A stretch of DNA of 64,000 nt from Gammaproteobacteria bacterium (GTDB lineage: Bacteria > Pseudomonadota > Gammaproteobacteria > Xanthomonadales > SZUA-36): contig JAJRRA010000039.1 in the NCBI GenBank assembly GCA_024279945.1, forward strand, positions 1-64,000, read 5' to 3'. Made by a program: the position numbers and the translations under genes. This document shows, piece by piece, positions 8,389 through 15,559 of the stretch. The notes beneath the pieces were generated by a model, which saw only the letters and a program-made list of their open reading frames with translations, had not been told where the DNA came from and did not search any database. Positions within the stretch are counted from its first letter, which is position 1, and the number at the start of each line of letters is the position of its first letter.

Positions 8389-9423
8389 CTATTTCTCTCC
8401 GTATAGTTGCTTGATGTGGTCAACAATGGCGCCGCAGCCGTCAATCAAGGGATCAACGCAGGGCAGGCCGGTTTCTTCGCTCAGGGTTGCAAGGTATTCA
8501 ATCCGTTTATCTGCGGGTAACTTTGATGTATTCACACTGATACCGACGCAGCGGATATCCGGATTGGTCCGACTGCCCATCAACAGGTGCTGGTCGATGG
8601 CATCGCGGATAGAAGGCAGGTCGTAGTGTTCCCAGCCGGAAATAACCTTGCGGGTCGCATCGTGGCACAGCACCAGTGCATCCGGTTGTGAGCCGTGTAG
8701 CAGTCCGAGACTTACTCCCGAATATCCGGGGTGGAAAAGCGAACCCTGGCCCTCAATAACGTCCCAGTGGTCCTCGTCGTTATCCGGTGAAATCAATTCC
8801 GCAGCACCGGATATGAAATCAGCTACTACGGCGTCAATGGGCAGGCCTTCACCGGCCAGCATAATGCCGGTTTGCCCGGTGGCGCGAAATGTCGATTTCA
8901 TACCGGCCTCTTGCATGGCCTGACTCAGAGCCAGGGCAGAATATTTTTTGCCAATGGCGCAGTCGGTGCCAACCATCAATACACGCTTGCCGGAGCGCTT
9001 TATGCCCGTGCCTACCGGCAGATTTGGAGGTGGATTACGGACGTCGATCAGGCGTGCACCCGAGGCTTCGGCTGCTGCCACAAGCCGTGGGAAATCGGCC
9101 AGTTTGAAGTGCAGGCCACAGACAATATCCAAACCGGCGCGGGCGGCTTCTTCAATGGAATCCCACCAACTGTCCGGCACCACGCCACCGATTGGCGCAA
9201 CGCCGATCAGCAGGCTTTTTACACCGGCGCTTGCTGCCTCCGCGACACTCATGTCGGGCACGCCCATATCCACCTGACTGCCGGCAAAGCGTAGCTGCCC
9301 GGCAACCAGGTCAGGCCGCCAGTCAACAATGCCCAGCCCGGTCTTGGCATAGGTCGGGTCACCCAGGTCACCGATCAGGATCAGGTAGGGCGCTCTGAGT
9401 TTAACTGTGGTTAGTTTTGTCAT
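8389..9423 (-). CDS. dgcN: DUF1611 P-loop protein, probable D-glutamate N-acetyltransferase
   Basis: A 344-residue DUF1611 protein. A Walker-A-like loop GTDCAIGKKYS lies at 152-162 in the C-terminal domain; the N-terminal domain (about 10-130) holds the conserved GIVDWRPDLVAGQLR segment. The family contains DgcN, which acetylates D-glutamate as the first step of D-glutamate catabolism, and the immediate downstream neighbour is the matching racemase. The start at ATG 9423 is preferred over an upstream codon at 9642 because the 73 extra residues are basic, unlike the family, and run through a palindromic repeat. A promoter must lie within 9424-9635. Confidence 0.85.
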   Translation of the reverse strand: MTKLTTVKLRAPYLILIGDLGDPTYAKTGLGIVDWRPDLVAGQLRFAGSQVDMGVPDMSVAEAASAGVKSLLIGVAPIGGVVPDSWWDSIEEAARAGLDIVCGLHFKLADFPRLVAAAEASGARLIDVRNPPPNLPVGTGIKRSGKRVLMVGTDCAIGKKYSALALSQAMQEAGMKSTFRATGQTGIMLAGEGLPIDAVVADFISGAAELISPDNDEDHWDVIEGQGSLFHPGYSGVSLGLLHGSQPDALVLCHDATRKVISGWEHYDLPSIRDAIDQHLLMGSRTNPDIRCVGISVNTSKLPADKRIEYLATLSEETGLPCVDPLIDGCGAIVDHIKQLYGEK

Positions 9424-9496
9424 GGGTATCAGATTTGATGATGATAACTTCGATTCTAATGGGTTTGGTTGTAGCCTGCACCGGTTTCGAAGGGAA

Positions 9497-9548
9497 AAAA
9501 TAGGGTCAGGTTGAAGTGAGCGAAAATTATTCACCCTGACCCTATTTT
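9497..9548. repeat. Perfect 14-bp inverted repeat with 24-nt loop (REP/MITE-like)
   Basis: The arms aaaatagggtcagg (9497-9510) and cctgaccctatttt (9535-9548) are perfectly complementary. The element sits between two divergently transcribed genes, so it is not a normal terminator, although a T-rich run follows on the plus strand. The core GGGTCAGG/CCTGACCC recurs at 161-168 and 23785-23792, suggesting a dispersed repeat. Confidence 0.7.
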
Positions 9549-9635
9549 GCCTTTTGCCTTTTTTGCCATTGACGACCGTTTGCATGGTCTGAGAAGATGC
9601 CAATCTTGTCCCTCCGAACCCTGGAAACGAACTCG

Positions 9636-11492
9636 ATGTCAACAGACAATATTACCTATCAGGATTCATCTACGGTCTCTGGCGGTACGCTAGACGACAT
9701 TAAACCGGAGCAGCGTGATGCTGCGCTGAAGGGGGCGCAGATCCTGGCAAAGAGCCTGCAGCACGAGGGTGTTGGTGTGGTGTTCGGATACCCAGGCGGC
9801 GCCAATCTGGAAATATTCGATGTTTTACGTGATTTCGGTATTCACTGCGTGCGCGTGGAACATGAGCAGGGTGCGGCCCATGCGGCCCAGGGCTTCGCCC
9901 GTTCTACCGGGAAAGTGGGTGTTTGCCTGGCAACTTCCGGTCCCGGTGCGACCAATCTCGTGACCGGTATTGCCGATGCCAATAGTGATTCAACACCGAT
10001 CGTAGCAATCACGGGCAATGTACCCTCGCAACTGCTGGGCAGGAATGCCTTTCAGGAAGTGGATATTGTCTCAATCGTCAAACCAGTTACCAAGCGTGCG
10101 TACCTGGTCGATCGGGTGAGTCAGATTCCGGAGGTCGTACGCGAGGCTTTTGTTCTGGCTGGCGGCAACCGTCCAGGCCCGGTGTTGATCGATATTCCAA
10201 AGGATATTCAGCAGCATTATCCCCGCGACCCGGAAGGCAACTACGTATTGCCGCGTATTCCCGCGGTCATAGATGTGCCGGAACCCGCTATCGGTGGACT
10301 GTCAGCAAACCAGCTACAGGAATGCATGCGTCTGATCGCCGAGGCGAAGCGGCCGGTGCTTTATGTTGGTGGTGGAATTGTCTCATCTGCGGCAGAAGCT
10401 GAACTGTTGGCCCTGGCAGAGCATTTGGGAATTCCGGTGACGACGACCATCATGGGTCTGGGTTCATTTCCGCCTGCTCATCCGCTTGCCCTGGATGTAC
10501 TGGGCATGCACGGCGCCAGATATGCCAACATCGCCGTAAACGAGGCCGATCTGGTGTTGGCTCTTGGCGTGCGCTTTGATGATCGGGTAACGGGCATGGT
10601 CAGCGAATTTATCAAGCACGGAAAAATTATCCACATTGATATAGACCGTACTGAACTGAACAAGAATAAGACCGTTACTTTGCCAATATGTGCTGATATC
10701 AAGCTGGCTTTGCAGCAATTGATTGCAGCAGAACCTGAGGACTGCGCTGACTGGCGAAAATACTGCGCTGGTTTGAAAAGAAAATTCCCGTTTCCGCTCG
10801 AAGAAAAGCACGGTATCACTCCACAGCAGGCTATTGCCTTGCTCAGCGAAATGACGGGTGGCGAAGCGATCGTCAGTCTCGGTGTAGGGCAGCATCAGAT
10901 GTGGGCCATGCAGCACTACAAAGTAGTCAACAAGCGCTCGTTCCTGTCCAGTTCCGGATTCGGCACCATGGGTTATGGCCTGCCTGCCGCCATTGGCGCC
11001 AAGGTGGCGCACCCTGAAAGAATGGTCATTGACATTGATGGTGACGGCAGCCTGAATATGACGGTGCACGAACTCAGCACCTGCTATCGATACGGCATCG
11101 GTGTGAAAGTTGTTGTCATCAATAATCAGTGGCTGGGCATGGTGCGTCAATGGCAGGACATGATCTATGACGGCCACCGTTCCTGTTCGGACCTGTCTGA
11201 CCCTGGTTCACCGCTTCAAGGTGAAGATGGGGAAGGTGTTTATCCGGATTTCGTGACGATTGCAAAGGGGTATCGAATCCAAGCGGAACGAATTTCCAGG
11301 CCTGATCAATTGAAAGCCGCCTTCGTGCGCTTACTGGCGGATACGGATACCCCCTATTTGCTCGATGTCATCGTGGAGCGAGAAGAAAATGTTTATCCCA
11401 TGATCCCGGCCGGCGCGACGTATCGGGATATCCTGATGGGTGACGAGGACATCAAAAGCGTATCCGGTGAGTCGCCAGGCTCAAATATTTAG
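9636..11492 (+). CDS. Acetolactate synthase large subunit-like ThDP enzyme
   Basis: About 618 residues from ATG 9636 (an ATG at 9597 would add 13). The ThDP-enzyme plan is complete: the N-terminal pyrimidine-binding domain with the catalytic glutamate in RVEHEQGAAHAAQGFAR, a central FAD-type domain, and the C-terminal pyrophosphate domain with GDGSLNMTVHEL and NNQWLGMVRQWQD. That NNQ-LGMVRQWQ stretch is typical of anabolic acetohydroxyacid synthases, which condense pyruvate to acetolactate for valine and leucine synthesis. There is no ilvN-type regulatory subunit or ilvC beside it, and the N-terminus carries about 35 extra residues. A specialised 2-oxo-acid carboligase is therefore possible. 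It is divergent from dgcN. Confidence 0.85.
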   Translation: MSTDNITYQDSSTVSGGTLDDIKPEQRDAALKGAQILAKSLQHEGVGVVFGYPGGANLEIFDVLRDFGIHCVRVEHEQGAAHAAQGFARSTGKVGVCLATSGPGATNLVTGIADANSDSTPIVAITGNVPSQLLGRNAFQEVDIVSIVKPVTKRAYLVDRVSQIPEVVREAFVLAGGNRPGPVLIDIPKDIQQHYPRDPEGNYVLPRIPAVIDVPEPAIGGLSANQLQECMRLIAEAKRPVLYVGGGIVSSAAEAELLALAEHLGIPVTTTIMGLGSFPPAHPLALDVLGMHGARYANIAVNEADLVLALGVRFDDRVTGMVSEFIKHGKIIHIDIDRTELNKNKTVTLPICADIKLALQQLIAAEPEDCADWRKYCAGLKRKFPFPLEEKHGITPQQAIALLSEMTGGEAIVSLGVGQHQMWAMQHYKVVNKRSFLSSSGFGTMGYGLPAAIGAKVAHPERMVIDIDGDGSLNMTVHELSTCYRYGIGVKVVVINNQWLGMVRQWQDMIYDGHRSCSDLSDPGSPLQGEDGEGVYPDFVTIAKGYRIQAERISRPDQLKAAFVRLLADTDTPYLLDVIVEREENVYPMIPAGATYRDILMGDEDIKSVSGESPGSNI

Positions 11493-11638
11493 CAAGGCAC
11501 ACTGGAAAGTTTGGCCAAGCCATCCAGGGCACCGCTTGATATCCCTGAATTTCCGGAAATCTTCTCTTTATCCTTTCTATATGCTCCTGAATGCGGAATA
11601 ATCCTCAGTTTTGAATACCTTGGTCTGAGCCAGGAGTA

Positions 11639-13564
11639 ATGGTGGACTCTCCGTTCCATTTCAAAACTTGGATTGTTCTGTTGTTGGCGACCGTGCTGAT
11701 CTCGGCGTGCGCGGGTACGGCGCGTGGAACAAAAACATCGGTGTACCAGCATGAGAAAAATGTTTCAGTGGAGGATTTTAGCCTGTCGAAAGCAGATGCG
11801 ATGGTCATTATTCGTTACCCTGCCATTATTCATGCCGATGCCGAACAATCCTATTTCCATGCTTTTTCCATCAACGCGATCGGGGGTGAAGTGCCGCCGG
11901 CCAACCGCACCAAGAAGGCCACCACCCGAATTGCGAAATCCGTTATCGCCAAGTCCAGTTACTACGTGATGACTTTGTATCGGGAGTTACAGAAGGAACT
12001 GCCGCCAAATACGGTTCTGTTATCGCCCCACATCATCATGTGGGACCGGGAAAAGGGGCTCTATAGCCGTCCCATCCTGGCAACTGAGCAGATTCCGAGC
12101 GTGGTCACGATAGATTTCAATGTCTATTCCTATCCGGATACGGATGAGATGATGGATTCGCCACCGGTCACATTCGGCGATCTGGTGACACCCTTGTTCG
12201 TGGTGCACAGTAACCGGTGGACCAGGCCTCCGACCAATGGCCTGTGGCTTTCCAGCGATCCCCTGGTGCAGTCCGCCTGGACGCAGTCCGCCTTGCAAGC
12301 GCGTAGTGAGGTTGAGAGAAAAGTGGATCAGGCCGGGCCGAACTATCAAAGGCCACTGGATTTCATTGCATTTCTGAATTCCCGGTCCAGGACTCGTCAG
12401 GCTCTTCCGGTCAAAAGCGCTCGCGGTGACCATAGCGACATCAATGCGGTGGAAGATTATCCGGTTGAAAAAATCATGATGGACGGAACCCTGCTGGAAA
12501 ACCTGGCTGAAGACTGGACGCAGGATCCGTTTGCGGAGAGCTTTGTTAAAGGTGCTGCCAACCGTGTCAAGCAAACATTGAACTCGGTAAATCACGACCG
12601 GGCAACCTTTTTCGCCCGGCAGATCGCACTGGCGAGGTTTGATCCGGAACTGGCCATCGCTTTTCTCGCTCAGTCCGGTGGTGAAAGTGTTCGTGCACGT
12701 CTCCAGTTGGCTGAAGCATTGATCGAAGCTGAGAGGAAATTCCTGGCATCCCAGTCTGCGGGCCTGTATGAGGGCACTTATGCAGGCGATTACGGCATGC
12801 AGATGCGCCAGATGATCGAGGGTGAATATAAATTGCTTGAAAAAAGACGAGTCCAGGCCCGCAAGCAGAATGTCACCACGGCTGTGGCTGCGCTAGCCCT
12901 GGTTACTTCTGTTTATGGAGCGACGGCTACCGGTGCGGCCGGTGCTGCGTTTTTGCAGAATTTTGCCGGTGTATTTATGCTGGGGTCTTTGTGGGCTATG
13001 AGTTCGACCTTCAAAACACAAGCAGATTCTGCCGAGATGTCCGAACACTTCCTGACTTTGATCGCTCCGGCACTGGAGCGGCAAATGTCGGTGCAGATGG
13101 AGTGGTTGGAATCCAAAGAAAAGATTACGGCTATCGGGTTTGCAGAGTTCAGGAACAAGACCCTGTCACTCTACCAGGCAAGAGTTCGTTCCCTGCAGGC
13201 CGATGTCACCGACCGTTGTGTGTTCAAACAGCCGTCCTTCAGTAAGCCTGGGCGATGGTATGGAGGCTGCAGAGGTGGGGCGGCTTCCGATCGTGGCTAT
13301 GGTGTGGTCGAGGACCCTTCAGGTAATTATGTGGAATATCTTGGTGCAGCGAAGGACGGAATGGCATCAGGAACGGGGGCAATGATTGTTCGCAAGGCCA
13401 ACCGGGTTGGCGCCGTTTATTATGAGGGAACCTTCCGCAAGGGTCTGCCCGATGGGACGGTGAAAGTAGAAGAACCCAGCCAGAAATCACGGGTCAGGGA
13501 ATTCAGGGCTGGTGTTGATGTCGGAAAAGGGAGTGTAAGCAAGTTGCATTCACTGACATTCTGA
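11639..13564 (+). CDS. Outer-envelope lipoprotein with C-terminal MORN-like repeats (paralogue B)
   Basis: A 641-residue lipoprotein whose lipobox is ISAC with the modified cysteine at C24. AGGAG five bases upstream supports ATG 11639. It aligns end to end with the protein at 4699-6645: SKADAMVIIRYPAIIHADAE, YPVEKIMMDGTLLENLA, NHDRATFFARQIALARFDPEL and the MORN-like tail (RWYGGCRGG, YYEGTFRKGLPDG, REFRAGVDVG). The two copies differ at many positions, so the duplication is not recent. It is followed after 19 bp by a secreted protein gene on the same strand. Function unknown; both copies probably sit at the inner face of the outer membrane. Confidence 0.8.
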   Translation: MVDSPFHFKTWIVLLLATVLISACAGTARGTKTSVYQHEKNVSVEDFSLSKADAMVIIRYPAIIHADAEQSYFHAFSINAIGGEVPPANRTKKATTRIAKSVIAKSSYYVMTLYRELQKELPPNTVLLSPHIIMWDREKGLYSRPILATEQIPSVVTIDFNVYSYPDTDEMMDSPPVTFGDLVTPLFVVHSNRWTRPPTNGLWLSSDPLVQSAWTQSALQARSEVERKVDQAGPNYQRPLDFIAFLNSRSRTRQALPVKSARGDHSDINAVEDYPVEKIMMDGTLLENLAEDWTQDPFAESFVKGAANRVKQTLNSVNHDRATFFARQIALARFDPELAIAFLAQSGGESVRARLQLAEALIEAERKFLASQSAGLYEGTYAGDYGMQMRQMIEGEYKLLEKRRVQARKQNVTTAVAALALVTSVYGATATGAAGAAFLQNFAGVFMLGSLWAMSSTFKTQADSAEMSEHFLTLIAPALERQMSVQMEWLESKEKITAIGFAEFRNKTLSLYQARVRSLQADVTDRCVFKQPSFSKPGRWYGGCRGGAASDRGYGVVEDPSGNYVEYLGAAKDGMASGTGAMIVRKANRVGAVYYEGTFRKGLPDGTVKVEEPSQKSRVREFRAGVDVGKGSVSKLHSLTF

Positions 13565-13583
13565 GAATTTTGCGAGCATATGG

Positions 13584-14381
13584 ATGAAAAACTGGCTTCA
13601 TACAGGGTTGTTGATCGTGGGCTTGTTGACGGCCTGGCCATCGGCAGCTGTTGCGGGCGTTAATCTCGAATCCATTGCTGATTTGCCTCCCGGTGAAAAA
13701 TTTCGCCAATTGAGTCTCCTGCTACTGGTATCCGGTGGTGTGGAACCCGGGCTACTGGAGTTGATTCAGACCGCAGGCAATGTCGGCAAGGAGGGAACAG
13801 ATTCCGGACCGGCCGGATTTGCGTTGCAGTTGGATGATTTCCAGACACCATTGGCACGTATCGTGGATCAGGAAACCATGCTGGCTGGCGCCATGCAAAT
13901 GTTCGTGTATACAGGTGATCACAGCCAGGAAATTCAGCTCGAACTGGCGGAAATAACCCGGACTAACCCCATTCTGATCAGCATGGTGGATGTGAACGAA
14001 ATTGCTGAAAATGCAATCATCATTCGCAATGCGATAGCCGATGCGATTGCGTACTCGTCGGCAGTGCAACAAGAGCAGGCCATGGCGCAATTACAAACCT
14101 TTCGAAATCAGACCGTCCACCTGAGAAACATGATGGAATTCAATATATTTGAGGAAGAACTGGCTAAGATTACCGATCGTGCCATCGTCGATCTGGGTGG
14201 CCGGCTGGATGCCTATCAACGCATGTTTGACGATGAAATTGACTCGGAACTGGTTCAGCGGAGGGTCGATTCAGCAGAAATCATGAATGCTCAGACAGGC
14301 GCCAACTTTGATGACCAGGCTCAAATGCGCACCAACGAAATTCTGATGATGCTGATCCTGATGGAGAGCCAGGTCCACTGA
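13584..14381 (+). CDS. Secreted helical protein of unknown function
   Basis: A 265-residue protein with a clear signal peptide (MKNWLHTGLLIVGLLTAWP..., cleavage near SAAVA-GVN). The mature part is acidic and mostly alpha-helical, with no cysteine pairs, lipobox or recognisable domain. It lies 19 bp downstream of lipoprotein paralogue B and is probably co-transcribed with it, which suggests a periplasmic partner. It is convergent, after 15 bp, with the acidic secreted protein gene at 14397. I do not recognise the family. Confidence 0.7.
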   Translation: MKNWLHTGLLIVGLLTAWPSAAVAGVNLESIADLPPGEKFRQLSLLLLVSGGVEPGLLELIQTAGNVGKEGTDSGPAGFALQLDDFQTPLARIVDQETMLAGAMQMFVYTGDHSQEIQLELAEITRTNPILISMVDVNEIAENAIIIRNAIADAIAYSSAVQQEQAMAQLQTFRNQTVHLRNMMEFNIFEEELAKITDRAIVDLGGRLDAYQRMFDDEIDSELVQRRVDSAEIMNAQTGANFDDQAQMRTNEILMMLILMESQVH

Positions 14382-14396
14382 CGTGGTGGCGGGCTC

Positions 14397-15404
14397 TTAT
14401 GGTGGGTTTGAATTGTTTTCTTTTGGCTCCGTCAGACCTTCCAGTTTGTCCAGATCTTCAATCGCAATTGTGCCGGGAATGATGACTTCAGATGCTGACT
14501 GCTGCTGGCTATCCAGACTGCTTTGCAGTGCTGATGCGTCTGAGTTTTTCGCCGCATTTTCCGCGGTCTGACTGAGTGCATCGGATGGCTCCATGGCCTG
14601 TTCCGGGCTTGCTTGCGGGCCGCTACTGGAGGAACCCGGCTGTTGCCTGGCCTTCAGGAAGTCCAATGCGCTCTCAGAGACACCTGCGGTACTGATTTCA
14701 TCGCTGTCATCGTTTTGCTGGGGCTGGTAGGGCTCGTAGGAGGACACCGAACCGGCGCTGGTGCTGCCCTGGGAACCCTCTTGCCCCGCTTCGCCCTGAG
14801 ATTCACCCTCCTTACCCTGATTTTCTCCCTGCTGCTCCCCTTCGCCTTCAGATTTTTCCATTTCGCCTTGCTCTCCGCCTGACTGAGCTCCCTGGGCCTT
14901 GGCACCGGAGTTTTCACCATCCTGCTGAGCGTTACTGTCCGGCATGGAGGGCCTGCTGGCCCCATAGGCATTAGCTTCCCGCTGATTGTATTTTTCCACC
15001 TGCTCGTCCCAGGCTTCTTCTTCACGCTCACGCAGGCCAGGATCGGTTTGAGCCGCTTCACTAGGCTCATAAGGGTATTCCCGCAATGCGTCAAAGGGTT
15101 CCCATTGTCCATTCTCGATAATGATGTCGGTTAACTGGTCCCTGATGTTTTCTCGCGACTCTTTGGGTAGCTTATCAATTTTTTCCTGCTTGGCCTGGGT
15201 GGAGTAGGTGGTGTTGGAAAAGGTGTCGTGGTCGCGTGATCCTTCCAGCTCCATCTGTTTGCGATAGGCATCCTCACGTGCTTCGGCCTGCTCGCTGGAC
15301 GTGTCCTGATCACTCGTACCGCCGTTGTCCTGGGCCTGGACCAGGCCGGTGAACAGGGTGGTGCTGATGATCAGCATGAAAAATTTGTTGATGATATTGA
15401 TCAT
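14397..15404 (-). CDS. Secreted acidic low-complexity protein (Glu/Gln/Gly/Ser-rich)
   Basis: About 335 residues from ATG 15404, chosen because it begins a good signal peptide (MINIINKFFMLIISTTLFTGLVQAQD); a frame to 15560 would add a non-signal extension. After an ordered N-terminal part (a KIDKLPKESRENIRDQLTDIIIENGQWEPFDA region) the protein becomes a disordered tract rich in E, Q, G and S at about 165-240, then further S/Q/A-rich segments. It lies 155 bp downstream of the kinase-FGE gene on the same strand and may be the last gene of that operon. Such tracts suit a flexible periplasmic spacer or a phosphorylation or interaction scaffold, but no function can be assigned. Confidence 0.65.
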   Translation of the reverse strand: MINIINKFFMLIISTTLFTGLVQAQDNGGTSDQDTSSEQAEAREDAYRKQMELEGSRDHDTFSNTTYSTQAKQEKIDKLPKESRENIRDQLTDIIIENGQWEPFDALREYPYEPSEAAQTDPGLREREEEAWDEQVEKYNQREANAYGASRPSMPDSNAQQDGENSGAKAQGAQSGGEQGEMEKSEGEGEQQGENQGKEGESQGEAGQEGSQGSTSAGSVSSYEPYQPQQNDDSDEISTAGVSESALDFLKARQQPGSSSSGPQASPEQAMEPSDALSQTAENAAKNSDASALQSSLDSQQQSASEVIIPGTIAIEDLDKLEGLTEPKENNSNPP

Positions 15405-15559
15405 GACATGATTATGACAGTTTTGGCTGAACCGGAACTGAAGCCCGGCGGGACGGGTGCCATTTTGCCCACTGCCGCGTCTCTCCTCACTCAAGTATAT
15501 GGAATACGTTACGCTTGCCGTTCCTTGCATTGAACAAAATGGACTCCCGTCACAGTACA

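Noticed and set aside
10464-11177. 237-residue minus-strand open frame
   Set aside because: Lies wholly inside the acetolactate-synthase-like gene on the opposite strand and has no recognisable domain.
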